A program made the translations under genes and the position numbers. A stretch of 64,000 nt of DNA from Prorocentrum cordatum (lineage: Eukaryota; Sar; Dinophyceae; Prorocentrales; Prorocentraceae): NCBI GenBank assembly GCA_963575745.1, contig CAUYUJ010000348.1, positions 75,001-139,000 of the forward strand, in the 5' to 3' direction. The notes beneath the pieces were generated by a model, which made no database searches, was not told the origin of the DNA, and saw only the letters and a list, made by a program, of their open reading frames with translations. Positions 53,460 to 63,639 of this stretch are shown here, in pieces (position 1 is the first letter of the stretch; each line of letters starts with the position of its first letter).

Positions 53460-54170
53460 CGAGCACTATGAGGAGCAGCAGCACCATGCGCAGCAGCAGC
53501 AGCAGCACCACCACCACCACCACCACCAACGCATCTAGAAGCTGTGGCGCAAGCAACATAAGCGGCACCACCAGTGCCCATATGACCAGCACGACGACAA
53601 ATAGCACCACCACGCGCGCCAACACAAGCGACACTAGCAGCACAAGTACGACAACCTCGGCGGGGACTAGCAGCGCTACTTTTTCGGTCGCGGCCACGAG
53701 CGAAGAGCGCACGCGGCGAACAGGGTGTCCGGGCCGACGGGCCCAGCAGCACTACGCGCAGCAAGAGTAGCACCAACACAGTCAGCAGCAGAAGCACAAG
53801 CGAAATAAGCGACACCAGCAATACCTCCTCGACCAGCACGACGGCAAACAGCACCAGCACGCGTACCAACACCAGCGACATTAGCAGCACAATTATGGCG
53901 ACCACGACGGGAAGCAGCAGCACCACGCGACGCAGCAGAATCGTTAGCAACAACACCACTGTGACAATAACGGCATCAACCAGCAGCACCAAGCGCAGCA
54001 GCACCAGCGCCACCAGCAGCATCACTATGACAAGTACGACGCGGAGCAGCAGCACCTCGCGAAGCAGCACCAACGCCACCAGCAACGCCATTATAACCGG
54101 CACGACGGGAAGCAGCAACACCATGCGCAGCAACACAAAACCTACTAGCAGTTCCACAAGAACGACAGGC
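53460..54170. repeat. ~66-bp minisatellite, block 1
   Basis: Units contain GCACCAGCGCCACCAGCA...ACCACGCGCAGCA, for example starts at 54001 and 54067. Hydrophobic Val/Leu frames on the minus strand are a by-product of the AGC-rich plus strand. Confidence 0.75.
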
Positions 54171-54950
54171 GATTCGAACTGGACTGCGCGAGAGCCCTCA
54201 CATCCCAGCTGGCCAGAGACGCAAACATCCCAATGTGTCGCATTATTCACACGCCAAGAAAGGACTTGAGCTGTGTACACCGTAGTGAGAGGATCTGATG
54301 CGGCAGCGATATTCGAAGTCAGGACGAAACGTTCAGATACTTTGTAAATTCGGCTAGCTGTGAAAAAGGCTGATGCCGGGAATCTACCGTCTGCTGGATT
54401 ACGACTGGCCGCCTCTACATCGGAAGATTGTCCACGCTGTTTGTTCCACCATGTCCACTGTCACATAAGCATTAGGTATCGGTGCTGTTGCATACGAACA
54501 ATCTTACATTGGAAGGTGTGTGCTGAATCCGAATGTCCCGCTTTGGGAATGAGAAATACATTGCAGACGACTTAAACGAATCCAGGTTTTGCGAATGCTG
54601 AAAGAAGCCTTTTGGCTACGACCAACTGAGGCTCACCCTGTGTATTTTGTTTTGTTCCATTCCGCAAACCAATTCTCAACCAAGCCTTAGCGCGCAGGCG
54701 CCACCAGGTAATGCACTTGGACAGGAAGGGGGCGGGAGGGTGGCCAGCGGGGGGCTTGTTCCGGCAGTCCAGCACAACGCGTCACGTCCCAGTTCGCTCG
54801 ATTGCGCGCTGGACACCAGGGTCGCCCCAGGGCAGAGCCCACAGCGTGCCCCACACGCGCTAACTGCTCACCCCTCGCACCAGAGCTCCCGCGGCCTGGC
54901 GGAGATGCGCCCGACGACCCGCACCGCGTCGGTCGTGAAGCAACAGCCGC
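54171..54950. other. no gene supported; part of a higher-order repeat
   Basis: The piece at 54152-54225 (AACTGGACTGCGCGAGAGCCCTCACATCCCAGCTGGCC) recurs diverged at about 55970-56010. The piece at 54740-54890 recurs at about 56010-56160. Confidence 0.5.
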
Positions 54951-55985
54951 ACGAGCAAAACGAGCACTTCAATTGTGATCAGCCCGACAGAAAGCAGCAG
55001 TACTTCAGGCAGCAGCACCACCAGCGCCATCAGCAGCCTAACTGCGAATACCAAGACAAAGACTAGTGACTAGCACCACTACGCGCAGCACCAGTGCCAC
55101 CAACACTACCACTGCGCCGAGGACTGCTGGAAGCAGAAGCACTACGCGCAGCAGCATCACCGCCGCCAGCAGCAATAGCGCGAGCAACGCAATCACCATC
55201 ACCAGTACCTCTGTGACAGCAATCAGCAGGAACACGCGCAGCAACACCAGCGTCACCAGCAACACCACCGTAACAAGCACAACGGGAAGCAGCACGACAC
55301 GCAGAAGCACCAGCGCAACCAGCAATAACACGTTGGCCAGCACAGCGGGAACCAGTAGTACCACGCGCACCGGCTCTAGCGCAACAAGAAGAACCACTGT
55401 GACGAGCACTACACCTTCATCGACGCCACCACTAGCAGTAGTTCGAGCAGTATAAGCGACATCTGTAATAGCTCTGCGGATTAGCACGGAAGCAGGCAAC
55501 ACAACCGCGCACACCAGTACTAGCGGCATTGACAGCACAAGCATGACGACCGCGACGGGGATTCAGGAACATCACGCGAAACAACATCAACGCCACCAGT
55601 AATACCATTGTAACGAGCACGATAGTAAGCAGCAAGCGCAGCAGTTCCAGCGCCACCAGCAACATCAGTGCGACGAGCACGACAAAAAGGAGCAGCGCCA
55701 CGCAAAGCAACACCAGCGACGCCAGCAACTGCAGTGTGACCTGCAAGACAGGGAGCAGCAGCGCTACGCGCATCAGCGCAAGCGCAACGAGCAGCAGCAC
55801 TGCGACGAGCACGACAGGATCCAGCAGCGATGCGCACAAAAAGCACCCGCGCCACCAAAAACATCACTGTGACCGACACGACGGGAGCAGCAGCACCTCG
55901 CGAAGCAACACAAACGATACCAACAGTTCGCCAGAACGGTCGCGGCGGGCACCGGCAGAGCCAGGCTATTCGCGCTGAACTGCGC
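54950..55985. repeat. ~66-bp minisatellite, block 2
   Basis: Same unit type as block 1 (GCAGCACCAGCGCCACCAGCAACACCAC-GTGACGAGCACGACGGGAAG), about 15 units. Confidence 0.75.
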
Positions 55986-56289
55986 GAGCACTCCCATCCC
56001 CTCGCTGGCCGGATCGGCGGGGGAGGAGGCGCGCCCGTGCTCCAGCGTAAAGCGTCACGGCCCAGATCGTTCGATTCTGCGCTGGGCATCCGGGGCGCAC
56101 CAGAGCAGAGATGCGCAATCCATCCGCGCGAAGCTTGGCTGTGAGCCGGTGCGAACCCCACCCCCCGAGCAACTACTGCTCGGCCCAAGCCCAGGGGCCG
56201 GTCGCTCCCAGCGGGAAGGGTTGCGCCAGCGGGGGCCTTTAGTAACAACGCTACCCAGGCCGCCGGCGTCGCCAGTGCCCGATGCGGCG

Positions 56290-56535
56290 GCTGCGGGCCG
56301 CCACGCGTCGGGCCTGCAGTAAAAGCAGCACGAGCGCAACAAGCAATTCCACTTTGACCAGCACGACAAGAAACATCAGCACCACTCGCAGCAGTACCAG
56401 CGCCACCAGCACCGCCTCTGTGAGTAGCTCGACAGAGACTTGCACCACGACGCGCAGCAGCACCAGCGCCACCAGCAGCAACTCGCAGCACCACCAGCAG
56501 AACCACCAGCAGAACCACGAGCGTCACCAGCAGCC
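56290..56535. repeat. ~66-bp minisatellite, block 3
   Basis: About four units following another copy of the 56.0-kb unique block. Confidence 0.7.
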
Positions 56536-56639
56536 AGCACTAGCGCCACTGGTAGCACCTCACTTTGGTGCCAAACTGGCCGCGGATGGGGCCGCGATCC
56601 GGAAGCTTGCGCAGCCCACAGGCTTGTGAGGCTGCGTCT

Positions 56640-57470
56640 TCCCCTGTGGCGAGAACGGTGCTCGCAATCAAGATGTGGCGGGCGCCCCAGCGATGGTGTA
56701 ATCTATAATCAAGGTGGGAGCGGCATTCCTAATCAAGGGTGCGGCCGGGGCCGAAGCAGCAGAGACGATATCATTCGCTGTCATGTTTTCGACCGGCTCT
56801 TGGCGAGAGCAGCAATCCGAATCGAGACCGCGATCCGCGCTGAGGCGAGACAACAATCGCAATCATGCACGCGGCTGGCGCCTAGGTGGAAGCGCAATTT
56901 TCAATCTGAGATGTGGCTGGCGCCAGGGCGAGGACAACACGCTCAATGAAGGATGTCGCCGGCGCCTAGGCAGCATCACCATTTTCAATCAGAGATGCGG
57001 CCGGCGCCGAGGCGAGAACGACATACTCAATGAAGGATGTCGCCGGCGCCTGGGCAACAGTAACATTGTCAATCACACACGTGGCCCACGCATAGGCGAG
57101 ATCGACATGCTCGATGAAGGATGTAGCCAGCGCCTAGGCGACAGCAACACTCTCAATCAGAGATGTGCCTGACGCCAAGGCGAGAAAGACATGCTCAACG
57201 AAGGATGCCGCAAGCGCCTGGGCAACAGCACCATTTTCGATCAGAGATGCGGCCAGCGCCAAGGCGAGATCGACATGTTCAATGAAGGAAGTCGCTGGCA
57301 CCTAAACAACAGCACAACTTTCCATCTGAGATTTGAATGGCGCCAAGGCGAGAGCGGCATGCTCAATGAAGGATGTCGCTGGCGCCCAGGCGACAGCAAC
57401 ATGTTTGATCAGAGATATGGCCCACGCACAGGCCGTAGCATGACTCCGAGACAAGCGTGTCGCCAGAATG
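56640..57470. repeat. 42-bp minisatellite, 84-bp higher-order form
   Basis: Two alternating 42-base units: GGCGCC-AGGCGAGA-CGACAT-CTCAATGAAGGATGTCGC and GGCGCCT-GGC-ACAGCA-CAT-TTCAATCAGAGATGTGGC. The plus strand gives a 28-residue repeat (LNEGCRRRLGSITIFNQRCG). A dimerised relative of 52870-53430. Confidence 0.8.
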
Positions 57471-57554
57471 CAAGTGACACGCCCATTCCGCGCGGGCCAG
57501 GCTCGGTGTCACCGAGGTCCCGGTGACGTTGGGTGGGTAGTCCACGTTTGGGGG

Positions 57555-57775
57555 GGTGTACAGACGGGGCCCTTCAGAACCAGATTGCTGCAACTCCCGG
57601 ATGCCAGAACGGCCTTTTCGCGCAAGACTTCCTGACATTTCAGCACCACAAGGGCGTCTTTCAAAGCAATATTGCTGCCACTCGCGGATGCCAGAACGGC
57701 CGCTTCGCTTGAGATTTCCTCACAATTCAGCAGCACACGGGAATCCATCAGAGCAGTCTTGCCCAGACTTGCGAC
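57555..57775. repeat. ~95-bp tandem repeat, two units
   Basis: AGATTGCTGC-ACTC-CGGATGCCAGAACGGCC occurs at about 57583 and 57678, with AGCACCACAAGGGCG between. Confidence 0.75.
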
Positions 57776-57789
57776 TTGCGGAGGCTCAG

Positions 57790-58165
57790 AAAGCCCCAAG
57801 ACGCTCCCGAGATATCTGTTCGGGGAGCGCTTTTCGGCCCTCCCGTCCCTGGGAGGCCTAAGGAGGCCCCAGGAGAGACTCTGTATTGGGATACGTATTC
57901 GGGGAGCGCTTTGCGGCCACCCCGCCCCAAGGAGGCGCCAGGAGGCCCCCGAGACGCTTTACTGGATTGGGGTATGTGTTCGGGGAGCGCTGTTCGGCCC
58001 TCCCGCCCCAAGGAGGCCCCAGGAGACGCTCTACTGTCTTGGGATATGTGTTTGGAGAGCCCTTTTCGGCCACCCCGCCCCCAGGAGACCCCAGGAGGCC
58101 CCAGGAGGCATTCGTCTGCATTGGGATCTATGTTCGGGGAGTGCTTTTCGGCCCCCCGTAGGCTT
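57790..58165. repeat. tandem satellite, five units of 80-95 bp
   Basis: Each unit has TGTTCGGGGAGCGCTTTTCGGCC-CCCGCCCC-AGGAGGCCCCAGGAG-ACGCT-TACTG-ATTGGGATATG. Confidence 0.85.
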
Positions 58166-58199
58166 CGCCCCCATGAGCTTCGCCGTCCCTTTCCAGGGG

Positions 58200-58455
58200 C
58201 TCCTCGAGTCCTCCGTGCTGCACGTATGTTACAATGGATTGCCATGCTCTTGGAGCTCGAACCCTTTGTGTTTGACGTATGTTCCTATATATTGCCCCTC
58301 AAGTGGGGCTCGAAACCTCTGTGTGTACGTATGTTCTTATATATCGGAGGTTGGGGGTGAGATCGCAATGGAACGGAGACCCAGGGAAATCGTTTCGTTT
58401 CGTTTGTGTCGTGCGTGCGGGCGAGGCGAAGCTGCGTGTGCGCGCGAGAGGCATG
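58200..58455. repeat. short tandem duplication around GCTCGAAACC(T)CTGTGTGT
   Basis: GGAGCTCGAACCCTTTGTGTTTGACGTATGTTCCTATATAT is repeated as GGGGCTCGAAACCTCTGTGTGTACGTATGTTCTTATATAT. Confidence 0.75.
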
Positions 58456-58459
58456 AACC

Positions 58460-59080
58460 CGCCGTTGTTAAGGCGAAGTCAAGACAAATGATTCTCCTCC
58501 GTCCGTCCGTCCGTCCGGCGGTGGCTCGCGGTGTCCCACGGTGTCCCGTTGTGTCCCGTGGTGTCCTGTGATGTCCGCCGTTGCTAGGGCGAAGTCAAGA
58601 CAAAAGATTCTCCTCCGTCCGTCCGTCCGTCCGGCGGTGGCTCGCGGTGTCCCACGGTGTCCCGTTGAGTGAGATCGATCGTGAGATCGATAGTGAGGTC
58701 GATAGTGAGATCGATACTGAGATCGATGTGGTGCCCCGAGATGTCCCGTGGTGTCCCAAAAAGTGAAATCGATAGTGAGATCGATAGTGAGATCGACAGG
58801 TGTCCCGTGGTGTCCAGTGGTGTCCCGTTGAGTGAGATCGACAGTGAGATCGATTGTGAGATTGATAGTGAGGTCGATGAGGTGTCCCGAGGTGTCCCGT
58901 TGAGTGAGATCGATAGCGAGATGAATAGTGAGACCGATAATGAGATCGAGAGGTGTCCCGCGGTGTCCCGTGGTGTCCCGTTGAGTGAGATCGATAGCGG
59001 GATTGATAGTGAAATCGACAAGTGTCCCGTGGTGTCCCGTGGTGTCCCGCTGAGTGAGATCGATAGTGAGATCGATTGAG
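58460..59080. repeat. 97-bp duplication and GTGTCCCGTGG / GATCGATAGTGA satellite
   Basis: AGGGCGAAGTCAAGACAAA-GATTCTCC, CCGTCCGTCC, GGCGGTGGCTCGCGGTGTCC occurs twice (58470-58560, 58578-58665). It is followed by alternating GTGTCCCG clusters and GAGATCGATAGT clusters to 59078. Confidence 0.9.
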
Positions 59081-59157
59081 TCAGATGTTGGTTCCCCCCC
59101 TCGCCCCCCTGCCCACAACCTCCTTAGCACCCGAAGGGTGGTCGTAAAGGTATAAGT

Positions 59158-59245
59158 GTATATATATATACATACAAATACAAATACAAATACACATACA
59201 AATACACATATATATATATTTATAAATAGATTATATATTATACAC
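59158..59245. repeat. TA / ACAAATAC microsatellite
   Basis: (TA)n, then ACAAATACAAATAC, then (TA)n. Confidence 0.95.
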
Positions 59246-59660
59246 ATGGATTGCCTCTCGGTTGGGGGCTCGATTTGTTTGGTGGTTTGCGTGCGCTCCT
59301 AAAGAATGTCCCTCTCCTGGGGCCGGAACCTCTAATGGTTGGAATCCTCACCGCTCCCCGAAGTCGCACTCAAATTTGATGTGCCGCGCAAGCTGAGAGT
59401 GGGAAACCGCCTCGGTAGAAGGTGTTGGCGAGATCTCCTTGGGCGAGAGATCTGGGTGTGGGAATATCGCCCCCTTTGCATATAGTTCCCCAAAGAAGGG
59501 GTGTCATCATGGTGGACGCATGTGGCATGTAAAAGCATGGCGCGTGAAGGTAAACTGATTGCTATTGCTGGTCTCGTCCCCCCCGCGACCCACCCCCAAC
59601 CCATCCCGCGACCCACCCACCCGCCGCGCCCCCCCACTCTCTCATCCGCCATTGCGGGGT

Positions 59661-59730
59661 GCTGCGTAAAAAAATCACTTTCGGAGGTCCGCGTGGCTTT
59701 CTTGGATCTGCGCTGGACAGCGACAAGAAC

Positions 59731-59808
<78 letters not shown>

Positions 59809-59840
59809 TGCCGAGAAATCCGCGAGGAGCTCCGAGAACC
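59661..59840. mobile_element. TIR-5 element containing a (GAC)n run
   Basis: Left CACTTTCGGAGGTCCGCGTGG and right AATCCGCGAGGAGCTCCGAGAA are inverted ends like 45811-45950. The interior is mostly GAC triplets (59722-59812). Confidence 0.55.
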
Positions 59841-60089
59841 GGCGGCGCGCCCAGCGGGGGGGGGGGGCTGCCGAGGGGGGAGGCCCTCTCGGAAGGCGGT
59901 GGGGCTGCCGAGCAAGCTCGGAAGGCCCAGGGCCTTCTCAGAAGTGCCGTGGGCCTTCGCCGAAGACGCGGGAAACCGATCAGAGGGCGCGAGGGCCTCT
60001 GAGGAGTCCCGCCCCGCCTTGGGAGAAGGCCTTCCCCCCTGGCTGTCCCCCCCCCCCCCTGGCCTCGCCGCGGAGAGAGATCGTGTCCA

Positions 60090-60310
60090 TGCCGTGGTTT
60101 GTCTTGCTGCTCTTCGAGCTCCAGCCGCACGAGCACCTTCCACTCGAGGAAGTGCCTGCTGGCCGTGGACTTCTGGGCCTGGGCCATGTTCCTCGTGGCG
60201 ACTCCGAAGGGTTTGGTCTGCACAGGGCGAGGTCTGCAACCCGCAACCTGAGGGAGCCGGGCGAGGACCTCGGCAGAGATCGCTGCCGCGCCCCGAGGAG
60301 GCACCACGAG
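60090..60310 (-). CDS. putative Sfi1-like helical exon(s)
   Basis: The minus strand reads ISAEVLARLPQVAG, RNMAQAQKSTASRHFLEWK and then VLVRLELEEQQDK. FLEW followed by a basic helix resembles the Sfi1 / centrin-binding repeat (hydrophobic-F-x-x-W). VLVRLE recurs at 51.4 kb. An AG at AGTGGAAG|GTGCTC may mark an exon edge, or the frame is continuous. Confidence 0.4.
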
Positions 60311-60388
60311 GGCAGCGCCGTCCCTCCCCAGCCCCAGCGGCGCAGATCGCAGACCACGCTCTGGCGTACCCGCCAGTCGGAAGAAGTA

Positions 60389-60518
60389 CGTGGAAGCATG
60401 AAGTAGGAAGGCGGATGGAGTAGGACTATAGGGTTCGGGCCGCCCAATCAGTTACCAAACACAGCAACAACATATCGATTCTTGAAGTAGGAAGGCGCTT
60501 GAAGTATATTGGGACCTG
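60389..60518. repeat. dispersed repeat R, copy 2
   Basis: GGAAGCATGAAGTAGGAAGGCGGAT, CAACATATCGATTCTTGAAGTAGG and GCGCTTGAAGTATATTGGGA match the other two copies. Confidence 0.75.
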
Positions 60519-60560
60519 GATGCCCCAAATTCGGTTACACGCAAGAGTGAACCTGGGCAA

Positions 60561-60701
60561 GAATGACCTTTGGTACGCGGCTCAACGGAGGGCACGGGGT
60601 GGCCAAATCTGGGCGCGCAAGCCGCTGTTTCCACTTCGCGCTCAACGATCGGGGGGGCCCATTGCGCCCGCGCCAAAGGACACTCCGTCGAAAGGTCACT
60701 C
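60561..60701. mobile_element. TIR-3 small inverted-repeat element, copy 2
   Basis: Left ATGACCTTTGGTACGCGG and right CCGTCGAAAGGTCACTCT inverted. An internal CGCGCCAAAGGACACTCC offers a second, nested right arm. Confidence 0.55.
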
Positions 60702-60737
60702 TCACGACTAATGGACTCTTTATAATCGTCGAACCTG

Positions 60738-60795
60738 GCCAGGAACCACACCCTTTGTGGTTGACCAGTCGACTACAAAGGGTGCGGTTCCTGGC
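60738..60795. repeat. 25-bp-arm hairpin
   Basis: GCCAGGAACCACACCCTTTG and CAAAGGGTGCGGTTCCTGGC pair with one mismatch over 20 bp; the symmetry extends to GTGGTT/GACTAC around CAGTCG. Confidence 0.85.
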
Positions 60796-60947
60796 GAGTA
60801 CCATTGACGACCCTTACGCCTAGGCGACTCTTACGTCTCGTCGACTCTTGCGCGGGAGGGCCCCTCGTAGACTCGTACGTCCACTCAGTCGACTCTCTGC
60901 AGCCTCACGACCGGCGTGTCACCGCACCCTATGTGCAGCCGCCGATC

Positions 60948-61072
60948 CTCGCCAGGAACCGCCTCCGGCCGCGCTCCTGCCGCCGCGCCGCGGCCCAGGC
61001 CCGGAAGCACAGCGCGAGGCGCGGGCCGCTGGAGGTCTCCCGGACCAGCCACAGCGCGGTGCGCACGCCCTC
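60948..61072 (-). CDS. putative Sfi1-like helical exon
   Basis: GTGTTCCTTCGCCCAG, a good acceptor-like pyrimidine tract, precedes GAGGGCG on the minus strand. The exon reads EGVRTALWLVRETSSG, PRLALCFRAWAAARRQERG, RRRFLA and could end at GGCGAG|GATCGG. The F-x-x-W followed by a basic stretch is typical of Sfi1-type repeats. No full domain can be assigned from 42 codons. Confidence 0.45.
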
Positions 61073-61544
61073 CTGGGCGAAGGAACACCACACACATATC
61101 CGTACCCATCGACCCCTGCGCACAATCAGGAGATTTCGAGGCCAAGATGGGGTGGGCACCACTCGAAGCGATCTCTTGCTGCGTAGTCCAGGTCCAGGTG
61201 TACGAAAGTTCTGCACAAGAGAAACAGCCCCAAGAGAGCGCCCAGGGTCCAGTCCAGATTCCGAACTTTCTTCAGCGAAATCTGGAGTCCATGAGAAATC
61301 ATGTTTTTGATATGAAGATTCCGATGGATGTAGGGTGGTCGGAGGGAGGACTGGCTATGGGTATGGGTGCGGGTTGTCGGACCTCGGAGGAGGCTCCCGT
61401 TCGAGCGGACACCCCCATCCGACAGCACGCACCCACAGCTCTTTCCGTCACCCCAGCGGGTATGGGTGCGTGTTGATCGCTCGCCACTCCTGTCGGAGCC
61501 CGCGCGCGGTCCTCAGGATGCTGGCCTGGTACTGCCACGCCTCA

Positions 61545-61671
61545 ACGAAGGATTGCAAAAAAACCCTTCGTTTTTTTGCACGAAGGATTGCAATCCTCGT
61601 GCAAAAAATTCTTCGTTTTTTGCAATCCTTCGTTTTTTTGCAATCCTGGGTTTTTTTTGCAATCCTTCGTG
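61545..61671. repeat. inverted/direct repeats of GAAGGATTGCAAAAAA
   Basis: ACGAAGGATTGCAA occurs in both orientations several times (GAAGGATTGCAAAAAAACCCTTCG, TTTTTTGCAATCCTTCG), giving nested hairpins and long T runs, in contrast to the GC-rich surroundings. Confidence 0.85.
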
Positions 61672-61808
61672 GAAATAATTGTTGTCTAAGTCAGCGGGCG
61701 CGAGCGAGCCGGACCAGGTGCAGGCGTCGGTCGGGCGACGGGCGGGACGACGCGCCGGAAGCGGATTGGGAGACGTCGGGGGAGAAGAAGCAGCACAAGA
61801 ACATAAAC

Positions 61809-62018
61809 TGGGCAACGATAGGGAAGGACTGGCATAGGGGGGGGGATGCCGCGGCCTGGAATCGGCGATACGTCGCCGATGGATCGGCGACAGGCCTCCG
61901 ATAGCCAAACCGCACAGTCCTAGGCGGGTTGGGGCTGGCGGGCCCGCATCGGTGATCAATGGGCGATGGGGGGTGCCGATGCACACCCCGTATGCCCATT
62001 CCCCCCTACCGTTGCCCC
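61809..62018. mobile_element. TIR-2 small inverted-repeat element, copy 3
   Basis: Left TGGGCAACGATAGGGAAGGACTGGCATAGG and right CCCATTCCCCCCTACCGTTGCCCC inverted. Interior shares CGGCGATACGTCGCCGATGGATCGGCGA with copy 2. Confidence 0.7.
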
Positions 62019-62115
62019 GAAACATGCAGTGACATAGACAAAAACTGTGGGAGCTCCGCGCGGATCTCTCGGAGCGGCTCTGGAGCCCCCTCACTGGCCA
62101 GAACCCTCAGATCGC

Positions 62116-62260
62116 GTAGACGGCACTGCGCAAACAGAAACAGAAACCTAAACTCTGGAGGCCCTCAGCGGCGCCTCTGGCGCCGCCCCTGGAGGCGCCC
62201 TGCGCGCCAGGGAGGGGGGCCCACCGCCGATCCGAGAAATCCGCGCGGAGCTCCGAAAGC
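62116..62260. mobile_element. TIR-5 small inverted-repeat element, copy
   Basis: The left GTAGACGGCACTGC matches the flank at 45787. The interior GGCGCCTCTGGCGCCGCCCC and right end AATCCGCGCGGAGCTCCGAAAGC match 45811-45950. The left arm is altered. Confidence 0.6.
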
Positions 62261-62282
62261 TTATCCGCCAGCAAGAAAAAGC

Positions 62283-62405
62283 AGGTAGAAGCATGAAGTA
62301 GAACGGCGGATAAAGTAGATAGGGTTCGGGCCCGCTCAACGAAGAACACACAATACCAACAGCATATCTGTCCTTGACGTAGGAAGGCGCTTGCAGATTG
62401 GGATT
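62283..62405. repeat. dispersed repeat R, copy 3
   Basis: GTAGAAGCATGAAGTAGAACGGCGGATAAAGTAG, AACAGCATATCTGTCCTTGACGTAGGAAGGCGCTTG. Confidence 0.75.
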
Positions 62406-62431
62406 TGGGAAGGCAAGGCAAATGCCTACTT

Positions 62432-63157
62432 TCAGCGACTGGCGCTGACATTCCATTTGTGACACCGTCTGCTGCTCTGCGCCTGGAGGACCCAGCTGCT
62501 CCAGAACTGGCCCTGCAGGCTGCCGATCTCGGCCAGCTTCCTCTCGAGGAGCTCGTGGCGGCGGGTCTGGCGCGCCACGGCCAGGCGCGCGGCCCCGAAC
62601 TCCCGCGTCATGCCCTCGAAGTGCGCCTTCGCCGCCGCGTGGCGCGCCTGCGCCAGCGCCCCGCGCCACGCGGCCCAGGCCTCCGCCAGCACGGCACGCT
62701 GCGAGGCCCGTGCGGCTCTGCAGGCCGCGGCCCAGGCCTCGAAGAAGACGCGGCGCCCCACGGCCGCGTCCTCCGAGGCGGCCGCCAGCCGCGCCAGGGG
62801 GCGGGCACCGCTGCCGCCGCCCGTCAGCATCCTCTGGCGCAGCTGCGCCAGGTGGCGCTCGCCCCGCTGGCGCGTGGCCAGGGCCCAGGCGAGCAGGCAG
62901 AGGCCACCGACGAAGGGGTGCGGACCCGAGCGCCGCCAAACCAGCCGCCCCGCAGGCATCAGCTCGACGTGATCGCCGAAGCGAACCTTGCACACGCCCG
63001 CGTCGGTGGCCGAGAGAAACGTGCCCGTGCGCTCTCTGGCGGTATCTCTGACCAGCTCGTCCCTCGGGAGGTCGCGCGGTATTGCATGCTCGGACGTGAA
63101 GGGCAATGCCTTGAGCAGCTGCCTCAGCGCAATCGCCCGCGAGCGCGTTCCCAACAA
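62432..63157 (-). CDS. unknown protein with Sfi1-like helical repeats
   Basis: The best non-transposon coding candidate of the right half: 241 codons without simple repeats, stop at 62432. Residues 1-75 are mixed (ALRQLLKALPFTSEHAI, LVRDTARERTGTFLSA, VCKVRFGDHVELMPAGRL). Residues 85-225 are continuous amphipathic helix with regularly placed aromatics (VFFEAWAAACRAAR, LAEAWAAWRGALAQARHAA, FEGMTREFGAARLAVARQ, GQFWSSWVLQAQ), resembling Sfi1/centrin-binding repeats. The nominal start is a non-ATG or internal codon, so the true start probably lies in an upstream exon, perhaps 63640-63945. No promoter or leader acceptor was identified. Confidence 0.5.
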   Translation of the reverse strand: MLGTRSRAIALRQLLKALPFTSEHAIPRDLPRDELVRDTARERTGTFLSATDAGVCKVRFGDHVELMPAGRLVWRRSGPHPFVGGLCLLAWALATRQRGERHLAQLRQRMLTGGGSGARPLARLAAASEDAAVGRRVFFEAWAAACRAARASQRAVLAEAWAAWRGALAQARHAAAKAHFEGMTREFGAARLAVARQTRRHELLERKLAEIGSLQGQFWSSWVLQAQSSRRCHKWNVSASR

Positions 63158-63214
63158 CCTGTGTCATTCAGCAAGCGGGTCCTGAAGAAAATGCGCGACA
63201 AGACGAACTGGGCT

Positions 63215-63345
63215 TTACGCACGATGACGATGACGTAGCGACCTTTCGCAGTTGCTTACGCGGGCCGCCAGCGCGGCACGCTACATTGGAAACGAGGGGA
63301 CTTTCGCGCGACCTTCCGCGGGTAGTCTACGCGCAAATGTCCGCG
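63215..63345. repeat. dispersed repeat shared with 31345-31480
   Basis: CGCGGGCCGCCAGCGCGGCACGCTACATTGGAAACG, CGCGCGACC and TACGCGCAAATGTCCGCG align in order with the 31.4-kb copy. Confidence 0.65.
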
Positions 63346-63639
63346 CAATCGAAACCGCTTCTCTGCGTCGTTCAAATGGATCCTGGACCCCAGGGTCTTC
63401 CCCCAAGACAGGCTTGTCGTCCCGAATCGTTTTCGAACATTCCTGGGGCCAGAGGTTCCGTCGTCCTCCAAGGCGCGGGTTTAGCCTCGGACCTGTATCA
63501 ATAACACACCGTAGTCAGAGATAACGGACGCCAGTAGCATACATCAAGACAGACACGACGGGCATGCCTGGCTGACTCGGCCATCGCCGAAACTCACCGG
63601 GGAGGGCCCAGGGAGGCCAGAAACGGCGAAGGGCCCTCT

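Noticed and set aside
53393-54280. Multi-pass membrane protein rich in Val/Leu on the minus strand
   Set aside because: The hydrophobic pattern is the complement of AGC/CAC-rich 66-bp minisatellite units; the opposite strand is equally open.
57778-58245. Gly/Pro-rich repeat protein on the minus strand
   Set aside because: It follows the 80-95-bp satellite units and breaks frame between them.
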